A DNA stretch of 14,998 bases from Neobacillus cucumis. Its GTDB lineage: Bacteria > Bacillota > Bacilli > Bacillales_B > DSM-18226. The position numbers and the translations under genes were made by a program. Below are positions 7,201 through 14,740 of this stretch, one piece after another; positions within the stretch are counted from its first letter, which is position 1; each line of letters starts with the position of its first letter. The stretch lies in assembly GCF_023715505.1 (NCBI RefSeq), contig NZ_JAMBOH010000059.1, forward strand, positions 1 through 14,998, written 5' to 3'. The notes below the pieces were generated by a model. That model did no database searches and was not told the DNA's origin. It was given only the letters and a program-made list of their open reading frames with translations.

Positions 7201-9373
7201 AAAAGATAAAATGGTGGAAGCCATAAATGTTGTTAAATCAATATCGGGTGCTTTGGTATTAAAGGCAATAGGCCCTGGAAAGTATTCGCATGAACTAATC
7301 GCCACATATCTTAGTAAGAAATATCGTTTTGAAGATTCAAACGTACTACAAGTTTGGACAGTATGTGATGAGCTTCCATGGTTTAGATCTAATAACAGGA
7401 GACCTGATTTAGTTATAACAACTATTAAAGAAGATACTGAAGGGTTCAAAGTCGATTTTGAGTTACTTGAATTGAAATTTGTTAACCATTCGATTTTCGA
7501 AAGGGAACGATACGATGCAATTAAGCAAATAGAGTCTGGTATTAACCTTTACGAGAAACTTTTTAGGTTTGATCAGAATAAAACTGATTCTGCATATTGG
7601 AGAGATGAATTAGTACATTATTTTCTTGAGAGAGAGTCTTATTCACCAGAACAGGCTTATTTGTTAAAGAAACTACAGAATATGGATGTTTCTAATATTA
7701 AAGTAAATATTACATCTGCTATTGATGCCTATTGTTATACTTCAAATTTATATGAATATAATTTTGAAAAAGTAATTGATGGGGTTTTTGTTGATATATT
7801 GGATGGTGAATATAAGAACAATATATTTAATCGTTCTTATGTATTAAATTCACTTGGTATCATGGAGGTTAATGAACCAGTTTACGATGAATTAGATGAA
7901 AGTCTCTCTAGTTTCCAAGAAAGTTTATCAAAAATCGAAAATGTCGAGGAAAATGAGCTAATTAACAGTGAAGGCACGGAATCAAATGAAAAAATAGTTG
8001 AAGATGGCCATGCGGAAGCAGAAGATAGTTTGAATGAAAATACTGGTGCGGAAGCAGAAGATAGTTTGAATAAAAATACTGGTGCGGAAGCAGAAGATAG
8101 TTTGAATGAAAATACTCGTGAGGATGTAGAAGATAGTTCGAATGCAAATGATTCTGAGACCAACGATGGATTAGATACAGGTGTAGATTTAATTCCAAAG
8201 GTTAGTAACAAATCAGGCTACAAATATTACCCTGAGAAAAAAGCCCTAGAAGGTTTGGAAACTAACCACACAGTTAATAGTAATGATGACCATTCTGAGT
8301 TAAAAAGAAAATATGTTGGTACTATCGAGACTTACTTTAATAGAAATAATATTAATGTGAAAGTTAAAAATATCATTGTCGGTTCAAGCGTTATTCGATT
8401 GATATTAGATATACCTTCTTCTGTTAATTCGGATAAAATTATGAAAAGAGGACAAGAGCTGCAGCTGCGACTTGGTTTAGATCAAGAACCAAATATATTT
8501 ATCGATAAAAATGGAATAAACGTAGATATAGTAAGGGAAGATCCGGACACCATTTTCTTTGAAAACTTTATGGCTATTTCTAGAGAACAATTGAATGATA
8601 AGATAAAGGAAACAAATCTTGTAGCACCATTAGGATTTGATCCTTTGAATAATGTTCTATACATCGATTTTTCTGATCCTTCAACACCTCATCTATTAAC
8701 TGGTGGTACCACAGGAAGCGGAAAAAGTGTAACATTAAATTCAATTATTTTAAGTACAATGTGTTTGTACGATAAAAATAAATTACAATTTGTGTTTATT
8801 GATCCGAAACAAGTTGAGTTCACTGTTTATAAGAATTTACCACATACAAAGTCTGTTGTAACTGATATAAATGAAGCAGTTTTTGTCTTAGAGCAATTAG
8901 TAAATGAAATGGAAAGTCGATATTCCTTGTTTTCCGAAGAGTATGTTACAAATTTAGATGAATATGTGTCTATAACTAAAAAGGGTTTACCAAGAATTGT
9001 TGTTGTATTTGACGAGTTTGCAGATTTTATGAGTCAAGAAAAAGAAATTGCAGGTAGAGTTGAAAATGCGATTTTAAGACTAGGTCAAAAGGCACGAGCG
9101 GCAGGAATTCATTTAATTATATGCACACAAAATCCTAAATCTGATATAATTAATACGAATATCAGAAATAATCTAGGAGCAAGATTAGCTTTAAAGGCAA
9201 CAGATTCTACGGCTTCGAGTGTTATTTTGGGCGAAAGTGGTGCTGAGAATCTTGGAGGAAAAGGAGATTTCTTAGCAAAAACAGGTAGTCAAAAAGTTCA
9301 AAGAGGAAAAAGTCCATTCTTAACTCCTGAAGTTAAAAGGGCTCTTTTAAAGTATTTTGCATCACTAAAATAA
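4211..9373 (+). CDS. dptH: DptH, FtsK/HerA-type DNA translocase with nuclease-like motif
   Basis: A 1720-residue protein, the effector and motor of the DptFGH complex. The C-terminal third is a clear FtsK/HerA translocase: Walker A GTTGSGKS (1499-1506), the FtsK-like IDPKQVEF strand (1530-1537), Walker B VVVFDEFADF with D1601 and E1602, sensor ICTQNPKSDI (T1639, Q1640), and a C-terminal GAENLGGKGDF (1677-1687) closely resembling FtsK. Further upstream, RPDLVI (P1065, D1066) followed by FELLELKF (E1087, K1089) fits the core of a PD-(D/E)XK nuclease. An acidic linker (about 1240-1330) joins the two parts and contains a tandem 12-residue repeat. About 1000 N-terminal residues have no motif I recognise. 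Start ATG 4211 overlaps the dptG stop and follows AGGTGA (4201-4206); a TTG at 4208 adds only one residue. A terminator follows. Confidence 0.88.
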   Translation: MNSFNKLLGKWIYTVLFNHFKNQKNDNTDKIFIKVSGLSEDNIHGVLNELKEKNQELNKFYTPIIRTLKAVPEFPEFQLKAIETSTWLRNNTFPNHALVMIINELTPEAQSLENLFAIDEAYLLSNEGFESLYSILSIEYKLAAEEIDTIKGFIKMYKSLTEPQLRFILRFISHVLKDPSDSIVRKLQFNLPELNLFKDTQLIFNSKGLKRLRSNFLLSNLQKPNGELDSEKLQNNLYAFLDGEENNGYTSELWLETKPEEFEIECLDFINQKNLELLKHEYEIIESVFNFRVKTTLPDKIKDALSIDDLQKDQKDKAEQGINAIDKNENADDIQEFLEEFETQLPPALVKTITRKIEKLRNPKEYRDIMDALIYETFQMVEEQTGSLGSKECRFILEVNSSKLTSNSYFLLNLYLNNIENIISTVRFDKESINKILIDESTDDSLLTFKLTFQIGGNAVQTESFKVTGFKELNLLSLTESIEKDNLPYLKSYQEDEVEVVDINNLVLKQIEGYLAINEPGINEHYKNFKAFSEYFIEILKNVCSDGIFSIDFKDLKDHLTSLLEGINSTVTICSHIYRHINYIGAIDTLDIKRGQSGFSNERILTVFNPIRLCAYLSRFQELNLQIENWITRARDENLEVSHLDDYLGHVSENILYLAPRYFSSDGDDTFLIEVSEILGEGHFILNTKRSETMDHLSQELSEELLKTVKNYFEVYPYAKDGLDILFLYCQSADIIIKSIDVLFNKISSLKKLKITVHSSQAALVHQRLNNWIRLKEEYTNPDSLGKFPKVEIKVISGNSINDISLQIQDNMIDTDLVVLADYFGQSNQIKFEFDKIEPKPSNNWFEVVYKEPLLKTEGMKRISFVSEHLPDILKQFYQLQYIYQKKEMLDVNELFVLKNKISLSHFTDNELIDFMHDNFNWIMFIDRYLDKSLLENASSKAQIIQYKSKAGSNKNYKLIVSSSEYIKKLNSKNDDYEYYDRLSKKLGLILKNNNVKKDKMVEAINVVKSISGALVLKAIGPGKYSHELIATYLSKKYRFEDSNVLQVWTVCDELPWFRSNNRRPDLVITTIKEDTEGFKVDFELLELKFVNHSIFERERYDAIKQIESGINLYEKLFRFDQNKTDSAYWRDELVHYFLERESYSPEQAYLLKKLQNMDVSNIKVNITSAIDAYCYTSNLYEYNFEKVIDGVFVDILDGEYKNNIFNRSYVLNSLGIMEVNEPVYDELDESLSSFQESLSKIENVEENELINSEGTESNEKIVEDGHAEAEDSLNENTGAEAEDSLNKNTGAEAEDSLNENTREDVEDSSNANDSETNDGLDTGVDLIPKVSNKSGYKYYPEKKALEGLETNHTVNSNDDHSELKRKYVGTIETYFNRNNINVKVKNIIVGSSVIRLILDIPSSVNSDKIMKRGQELQLRLGLDQEPNIFIDKNGINVDIVREDPDTIFFENFMAISREQLNDKIKETNLVAPLGFDPLNNVLYIDFSDPSTPHLLTGGTTGSGKSVTLNSIILSTMCLYDKNKLQFVFIDPKQVEFTVYKNLPHTKSVVTDINEAVFVLEQLVNEMESRYSLFSEEYVTNLDEYVSITKKGLPRIVVVFDEFADFMSQEKEIAGRVENAILRLGQKARAAGIHLIICTQNPKSDIINTNIRNNLGARLALKATDSTASSVILGESGAENLGGKGDFLAKTGSQKVQRGKSPFLTPEVKRALLKYFASLK
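8012..8155 (+). repeat. 36-bp in-frame tandem repeat inside dptH
   Basis: Three nearly identical 36-base units (8012-8047, 8048-8083, 8084-8119) encode AEAEDSLNENTG, AEAEDSLNKNTG and AEAEDSLNENTR. A fourth diverged unit (8120-8155) encodes EDVEDSSNANDS. The first three differ by only one or two bases, indicating recent duplication. The unit length keeps the frame, so copy number can change without breaking DptH. It lies in the acidic, probably disordered linker between the nuclease-like region and the FtsK motor. Confidence 0.9.
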
Positions 9374-9380
9374 CTTAGAG

Positions 9381-9414
9381 TGCATCTAGATTAAATATCT
9401 AGATGCATTATTTT
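9381..9414 (+). terminator. rho-independent terminator after dptH
   Basis: A perfect 11-bp inverted repeat, TGCATCTAGAT (9381-9391) and ATCTAGATGCA (9397-9407), encloses a five-base loop and is followed by TTATTTT (9408-9414). It starts eight bases after the dptH stop. The stem is only moderately GC-rich and the T-tract is interrupted, so some read-through into the DUF4007 gene is possible. Confidence 0.7.
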
Positions 9415-9485
9415 GCTGATACATTACTACTGGAGACCTTCCTCCAATAATTTGAAATTAGTTTGAAGTGGGAAAGGTGATTCAC

Positions 9486-10364
9486 ATGGGATATGGACAA
9501 CATCAAAGTTTTTACCTAAGAGATAGATGGCTAAACAAAGCTATAAGACAATTAAATGATGATGCTAGATTTTTTTATGATAAAGAAGCTTTTGAGAAAA
9601 TTGGACTAGGAAAAAATATGGTACAGTCCCTGCGATATTGGTCTATAGCAACAGGAATTGTTGAAGAAGTATTTAACGAAGAACGAAAGAAGGAACATTT
9701 AATTACAGAATTCGGAAAACTTATTTACAAGTATGACAAATTCATAAAATTTCAGGATAGTGCTGCAATTATCCACTATCATATGTGTAAGCAAAAGGAA
9801 CCTAGTACCGCCTGGTATTGGTTTTTTAATGAAATGAAGGAAACAATGGGAACTAAGGAAAATATTACACAGGAATTTATTAATTGGGTTAAAGAAAATG
9901 AAAACAAACCCTTCTCAAATAACTCATTAAAAAAAGATATAGATTGTTTAATAAAGCTATATACATCAGGTCAGAGCATGTTTGATCCAGAAGAAGTAAT
10001 TCAAAGTCCATTAAGTAAGATAGGTATATTAGAGGAGAAAAAAGGGATTGTTTATAAACAGAATTTAAGTGTTGTAAACGTAGGGCATACAGCATTGATG
10101 TACGTTCTTTTAGATTATCAAATCAATCACAATATAGATTCGATTTCAGTAGAAGATTTAGTAAATAAGCCAGGTCTGTGGGGGAGGGTCTTCAATATGA
10201 GTAGAGCTACAATTGTAAATGCTCTAACTGAACTGTCTATGTCTAATGAAAATCCAATTAATTTTGTTCGAACAAACAATCTTGATTTAATCAGAATACC
10301 TAAAATTAGCCCGCTGGATTTCCTTCAAAAAGAATATTCTCGAAAGGTTGAAGTACTAGTATGA
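9486..10364 (+). CDS. DUF4007 family protein, probably DNA-binding
   Basis: A 292-residue protein of the DUF4007 family, whose members occur in defence loci including phosphorothioation-related ones. The family hallmarks are visible: an N-terminal GQHQSFYLRDRWLNKA (residues 4-19), LGKNMVQSLRYWSIATGIV (41-59), and the aromatic WYWFFNEM (110-117). LGKNMVQSLRYW and a later segment, FNMSRATIVNALTEL (236-250), both look like helix-turn-helix units, so I infer DNA binding; the reaction or role is not known to me. I chose ATG 9486 because AAGGTGA (9474-9480) lies five bases upstream; the alternative GTG at 9468 lies upstream of and reads through that ribosome binding site. Its TGA overlaps the ATG of the next gene, implying coupled expression. 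No clear promoter is seen in the 9415-9470 gap. Confidence 0.83.
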   Translation: MGYGQHQSFYLRDRWLNKAIRQLNDDARFFYDKEAFEKIGLGKNMVQSLRYWSIATGIVEEVFNEERKKEHLITEFGKLIYKYDKFIKFQDSAAIIHYHMCKQKEPSTAWYWFFNEMKETMGTKENITQEFINWVKENENKPFSNNSLKKDIDCLIKLYTSGQSMFDPEEVIQSPLSKIGILEEKKGIVYKQNLSVVNVGHTALMYVLLDYQINHNIDSISVEDLVNKPGLWGRVFNMSRATIVNALTELSMSNENPINFVRTNNLDLIRIPKISPLDFLQKEYSRKVEVLV

Positions 10365-13300
10365 CAACCAAATTAGCAGCATTTAAGACAAGTGTGAATA
10401 TTAAGTTTGACCTTGGTAAGAAGGAGTTTGTCAATCGTTATCTTCCTACACCATCTCATGCAGAATCTCTTATTGGCTTACTTAAAGGATTTAATGACCC
10501 TAAAAATAATAAACGTTCACATATTATCGTAGGACCATACGGAACTGGAAAATCTCTTATCGCTACGATTGTTGGAAACCTAACTTCCAAAAAGATAAAA
10601 GATCAAAAAACCTTAAATACCCTTTCAAAGAAATTTAATAAGGTTCATGATGACATTTATGTTGAATTGCAAAATGTACAAAATCTAAAAAAAATATATT
10701 ACCCGGTTGTACTAAATGGTTATGAAGGACGATTCCGTGAGGCTCTAATCAATGCAATCTTACGAACTATAAATGAAAATGAAATTGATATATTGTTGCC
10801 AGGTCAATACGGGAAAATAATTGAAACCATTGATTTATGGGAATCACAATTCCCCAAAACATTTAAAGAATTCAAGAAGCTTTTAAGGGAAAATAATAAA
10901 GATTTAAATATTTGGCGGCTTGAAATAATGAACCAGGATCGGCAAGAGGTAGATTGGTTCCTATCCATATATCCACAATTAACTTCTGGGGCACGATTTA
11001 CAGCAGAGTACAATGAAAGCTTTATTGATGAAATTAGGCATATTTTATTCGAGCTTAATAAACAGAATATAGGTTTATTTATTGCTTATGATGAATTTGG
11101 GAGATTATTGCAAACACTTGAATTACAAGAAATAAACGAAACAATGCAAGATTTACAAGATCTCGCTGAATTAGTAGATCATGAAAATGAAAATTTACAT
11201 TTACTTTTAATTACACATCGTAACTTAAGACACTATTTTACTATTTTAAGTGATGATCTAAAAAATGAATTTCAACGAATCGAAAAAAGATTTAAGGTTT
11301 ATTATGTTGAAAGTGATAAATCAACTTTCATAAGGCTAGCTGACAATATTATACAAGGTATAAAAAAGGATAATATTCCTAATAAAAATAGGGTGGAAAT
11401 TATAAAGCATTACTTAAGGAAATATCCACTTTTTCCCGAACTTAATCAACAAGAAATAGATAAGATTATTATTGAAGGGATATATCCTGTTCATCCAGTT
11501 TCACTTTATTTACTACCTTATTTGTCTAGTATATTTGGCCAAAATGAAAGGACATTGTTTACATTTTTAGAAAGTAATGAGACAGGTGGATTACTAAATC
11601 ATCTTAATAAGACAGATAAGTATTATTTGCCTTCAGATTTATTTAATTATTTCTTTCCTAATATTTTTGATTTGGATACCGGAAATGAAGAACAAAATAT
11701 TTTAAGAATTTATAAGGCATTAATTACAAAGACCCCACAGATAGAAGAAAAGGAAGATTATTTAAACATTATTCGATTTATTACACTTTGGCAACTAGCA
11801 GGGTTGCAATCTAAAATCAAGTTAGATTCTGATTTTCTCTGTTTCGCATTAAATACTAAAACAGAAAAAATTTCTTCACTACTAAAAGATCTCTCCCAGT
11901 TGAAGGTGATACGTTTTCATCGTGTTCATGGATACTGGGAGTTATTTGAGGGAAGCTCATTTCAAATTGAGCAATTAATTGCAGAAAGATTAGCTCAAAA
12001 TACTTTATCAAGAAGTAAGCAGATTGCATTATTAGAAAACTGCTTACCTAAACACCACTTCTTCTCTAACGAATATAATGATCAAAAAAGTATGACTCGT
12101 TATGCTAGTGTGAAGTTTTTACTAAGTTCAGAAATAATTAAAAACGATATAATGTGGCAGGAAATTAAAGATGAAACCAAAGCAGATGCGGTTATTTATT
12201 ATGTATTAAATGAAGATCCTAGCAATACACAACAAATTATTAATAAAATAAAAAATAATAAGCATCAACTTTCAATGTTTTGTATTTCCAGATTACCTTT
12301 TAGTGCAATTGAAGAAAGTTTAACCCATTATTCAATAATTGATCTACTTTTAGGAGATACGGAATTATTAAACGAGGATAAAAATCTTAAACAGGAATTG
12401 TTATTAAGAAAAGAAGATAGCAGATTTATTATTGATGAATTTTTATCAAAATATGTATCATATGGTAAGGATGTAATGTGGGTATACAATGGTGATATTA
12501 TTGAAATAAAGAGTGAAATTATGCTTGAAAATAAGTTGAGTTCAATAATGTTTAAAATCTTCCCTGACACACCGGAAGTAAGAAATGATTCATTTAATAG
12601 AAGAAGGCTGAATAATGTTCAGAAGAAAGCTGGACAGATAGTGCTAGATCATCTTATCAATAATTATCATCAAGAAGGGCTTGGTATTGAAGGCCAGGGC
12701 CCAGATTATTTAATTTATGCTACGATATTTAAGAATAATAAGCTAGATCCTAATAGGTTAAATAATATTGAATCTAAAGAGTTTGGGAAACTACGTAGTA
12801 GACTAATAAACCATATTGAACAAAATAGTATGGGTACTCTTGATGAGTTTGTTAATTTAATGATTAAACCACCTTTTGGTATTCGTGAATCATTAATTCC
12901 AATATATTTAGTCACATTATTAAGGGATAAATGGGATCAGATAATGTTTTATCGAAATGATTTATTTGTCTCAGGAATAAATGGGGAAAAGTTATATAAG
13001 ATGTTTGATGAAGCATCGGATTATAACTATGTTTATTATAATTTCGATGAAAAGTATCAACTCTTCTTTAAAAAGTTGGAGACATACTTTGGTGATTATC
13101 AGAATGAACTAGTTAAGAATAAGCCAATAGTAATTCGATTAAATAATGCTCTATTATCTTGGTTAAGAAGTTTACCAAGGATTACTCAAATCACAAATCA
13201 TCAAGATGAGGAATTAATCTGGATAAAAGATACAATCCGAAGAAGTGAAATTAATCCACAAGAGTCACTAACTCTTCTATATGAAAAATATGGGAATGAT

Positions 13301-13813
13301 ATACAACCCTTGCTTCTCCACAAACAAGAGTTAGAAAACTACTTTGTAAAGTACAGAGTAAAATTAGAAAAAGAAATTTATGTTATTTGTAAATCAGAGA
13401 ATTTTGTGGAATTGAATAAATGGGCAGAGGATCAATCTCCAAAGTTAAAAAAGGAAAATAATTTAGTAAAAAGTATCTTAAACAGTACGGATATAGATGA
13501 GTGGTTACTATCTTTTGTTAATAATTATATCGGTATTAATTTGGAGAATTGGTCAGATACAACTCTTGAACTTTTCAAAAATCAGTTAAATTCTGATTTT
13601 AACTCCACTTTAGAAGTGAGCAAACATGATGAAAATTATATAGAAATATCATATAATGGCAAAGTAAAAGCGATAAATAAAGTTAGTCTTTCAACAAAAT
13701 CAGAAACAATCTATAAAAATGTTGAACGAATGATTAGGAATGCTGGTCGAAATGTAACTAAAGAAGAAATAGAAAATTTGGTAATAAAATTAGTAGATGA
13801 GTTCATAGAGTAG
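10361..13813 (+). CDS. large P-loop ATPase, loosely BrxC/PglY-like
   Basis: An 1150-residue protein with an N-terminal AAA-type ATPase: Walker A GPYGTGKS (58-65) after SHIIV, Walker B LFIAYDEFGR with D244 and E245, and a following LLLITHRN strand (about 283-290) typical of a sensor. The remaining 800 or so residues are charged and apparently helical, with no motif I can name. The overall plan (P-loop near the N-terminus, more than 1100 residues, next to modification-type enzymes) resembles BrxC/PglY of BREX and related defence ATPases, but I cannot confirm homology. It likely uses ATP to load or remodel a DNA complex with its neighbours. Its ATG overlaps the TGA of the DUF4007 gene. The ribosome binding site is weak (AAAGG at 10343-10347, rather distant), so it probably relies on translational coupling. 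Confidence 0.65.
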   Translation: MTTKLAAFKTSVNIKFDLGKKEFVNRYLPTPSHAESLIGLLKGFNDPKNNKRSHIIVGPYGTGKSLIATIVGNLTSKKIKDQKTLNTLSKKFNKVHDDIYVELQNVQNLKKIYYPVVLNGYEGRFREALINAILRTINENEIDILLPGQYGKIIETIDLWESQFPKTFKEFKKLLRENNKDLNIWRLEIMNQDRQEVDWFLSIYPQLTSGARFTAEYNESFIDEIRHILFELNKQNIGLFIAYDEFGRLLQTLELQEINETMQDLQDLAELVDHENENLHLLLITHRNLRHYFTILSDDLKNEFQRIEKRFKVYYVESDKSTFIRLADNIIQGIKKDNIPNKNRVEIIKHYLRKYPLFPELNQQEIDKIIIEGIYPVHPVSLYLLPYLSSIFGQNERTLFTFLESNETGGLLNHLNKTDKYYLPSDLFNYFFPNIFDLDTGNEEQNILRIYKALITKTPQIEEKEDYLNIIRFITLWQLAGLQSKIKLDSDFLCFALNTKTEKISSLLKDLSQLKVIRFHRVHGYWELFEGSSFQIEQLIAERLAQNTLSRSKQIALLENCLPKHHFFSNEYNDQKSMTRYASVKFLLSSEIIKNDIMWQEIKDETKADAVIYYVLNEDPSNTQQIINKIKNNKHQLSMFCISRLPFSAIEESLTHYSIIDLLLGDTELLNEDKNLKQELLLRKEDSRFIIDEFLSKYVSYGKDVMWVYNGDIIEIKSEIMLENKLSSIMFKIFPDTPEVRNDSFNRRRLNNVQKKAGQIVLDHLINNYHQEGLGIEGQGPDYLIYATIFKNNKLDPNRLNNIESKEFGKLRSRLINHIEQNSMGTLDEFVNLMIKPPFGIRESLIPIYLVTLLRDKWDQIMFYRNDLFVSGINGEKLYKMFDEASDYNYVYYNFDEKYQLFFKKLETYFGDYQNELVKNKPIVIRLNNALLSWLRSLPRITQITNHQDEELIWIKDTIRRSEINPQESLTLLYEKYGNDIQPLLLHKQELENYFVKYRVKLEKEIYVICKSENFVELNKWAEDQSPKLKKENNLVKSILNSTDIDEWLLSFVNNYIGINLENWSDTTLELFKNQLNSDFNSTLEVSKHDENYIEISYNGKVKAINKVSLSTKSETIYKNVERMIRNAGRNVTKEEIENLVIKLVDEFIE

Positions 13814-13826
13814 GCGGCGATAAATA

Positions 13827-14660
13827 ATGAATAGAAAACCAGTTCATGTAGCAATGTTTAGTGGTGGAGCATCTAGTGCCTACGTTGCATATAATATGGT
13901 ACAAGCATATGGGAAGGATAACTGTATCTTATTTTTTACAAACACTTTATGGGAAGACGATGATAACTATCGGTTCATGGATGAAATAGCAGATTATATT
14001 GGTCTAGAAATTACTGAAAGAATTGATGGAAGGACACCAGAAGAGGTGTTTTATGATTATCGTTTTTTAGGAAATTCTAGATTAGCAAAGTGCTCAGAAG
14101 AACTAAAGGTTCAACAAACTATAGTTTTTCTTGAAGAACTTAGAGATAATCATAATTTGGAGCCAATACTCTATTTTGGTATTGGACCGCATGAATCCCA
14201 TCGTGCAGATAATCTAAAGGAATTTTATGAGCATCGACCTATAGAGCCAATACAGACTCGTTTTCCGATGATTGAAACTTTTAGAGCAGATATAGATGTT
14301 AAATCAATTATTGAAAACGAATGGGGTATTAAACTTCCTAGGATGTATTCAATTGCTGAAAAATTAAAGCCAGAACTGGGGATTAAAGGATTCTCTCATG
14401 CAAATTGTGGTGGCCGATGCGTAAGAGGTGGCTTTCAGCATTATGCTTTACTTTACTCAATTTGGCCAGATCGTTATGCTGAACAGGAAGAAATGGAAGA
14501 GAATTTTAGGAAACATTTTGAAAAAGATGTTTCAATTTTGAAGAAAGATGGAAAGCCCTACACACTTAGACAATATAGAGAGCTATTAGAAAAAGAGGGT
14601 GTAGAAAATTATCTGCAAAAACCTGATGATACCGTGCCATGTGTATGTGCTTTTTCCTAA
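13827..14660 (+). CDS. PAPS reductase-like PP-loop ATP pyrophosphatase
   Basis: A 277-residue member of the PAPS reductase / adenine nucleotide alpha hydrolase superfamily, which activates substrates by adenylylation and includes the sulfur-handling DndC. The PP-loop is FSGGASSAYVA (residues 11-21), with Ser in place of the Asp of the common SGGxDS form. Other matches are FFTNTLWEDDDNYRFMDE (36-53), DGRTPEEVF (67-75), LGNSRLAKCSEELK (81-94), YFGIGPHESHRADNL (116-130) and NCGGRCVRGGFQHYALL (193-209). These strongly resemble PP-loop proteins carried by many phages. Five cysteines stand in likely functional places (C89, C194, C198, C272, C274) and could hold a metal or Fe-S cluster. Thirteen bases separate it from the ATPase gene. 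The ribosome binding site is weak (AGGCGGCGA, 13812-13820). It could be a sulfur-transfer, thiolation or other nucleotidyl-activating enzyme; true assimilatory PAPS reduction seems unlikely in this context. Confidence 0.8.
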   Translation: MNRKPVHVAMFSGGASSAYVAYNMVQAYGKDNCILFFTNTLWEDDDNYRFMDEIADYIGLEITERIDGRTPEEVFYDYRFLGNSRLAKCSEELKVQQTIVFLEELRDNHNLEPILYFGIGPHESHRADNLKEFYEHRPIEPIQTRFPMIETFRADIDVKSIIENEWGIKLPRMYSIAEKLKPELGIKGFSHANCGGRCVRGGFQHYALLYSIWPDRYAEQEEMEENFRKHFEKDVSILKKDGKPYTLRQYRELLEKEGVENYLQKPDDTVPCVCAFS

Positions 14661-14689
14661 AAAAATTTTAAAATTAAAATTATTAAATT

Positions 14690-14740
14690 AAAAAAGTAAT
14701 TACATTTATTTTGAATATAAATAAATGTAATTACTTTTTT
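14690..14740. terminator. strong, probably bidirectional terminator
   Basis: A perfect 22-bp inverted repeat (14690-14711 with 14719-14740) encloses a seven-base loop. The left arm begins with six A and the right arm ends with six T, followed by G and then a T-rich run, so it can terminate transcription from either side. It lies 29 bases after the stop of the PP-loop gene and closes the second operon. Confidence 0.8.

Noticed and set aside
8012..8155. CRISPR-like array
   Set aside because: The units are contiguous with no spacers and are in frame with dptH; this is a coding tandem repeat.
7882..8211. Two minus-strand reading frames over the dptH repeat
   Set aside because: They are low-complexity mirror translations of the 36-bp repeat and lie wholly inside dptH.
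9468..9485. Upstream GTG start for the DUF4007 gene
   Set aside because: Using it would translate through the AAGGTGA ribosome binding site that serves ATG 9486, and it has no good site of its own.
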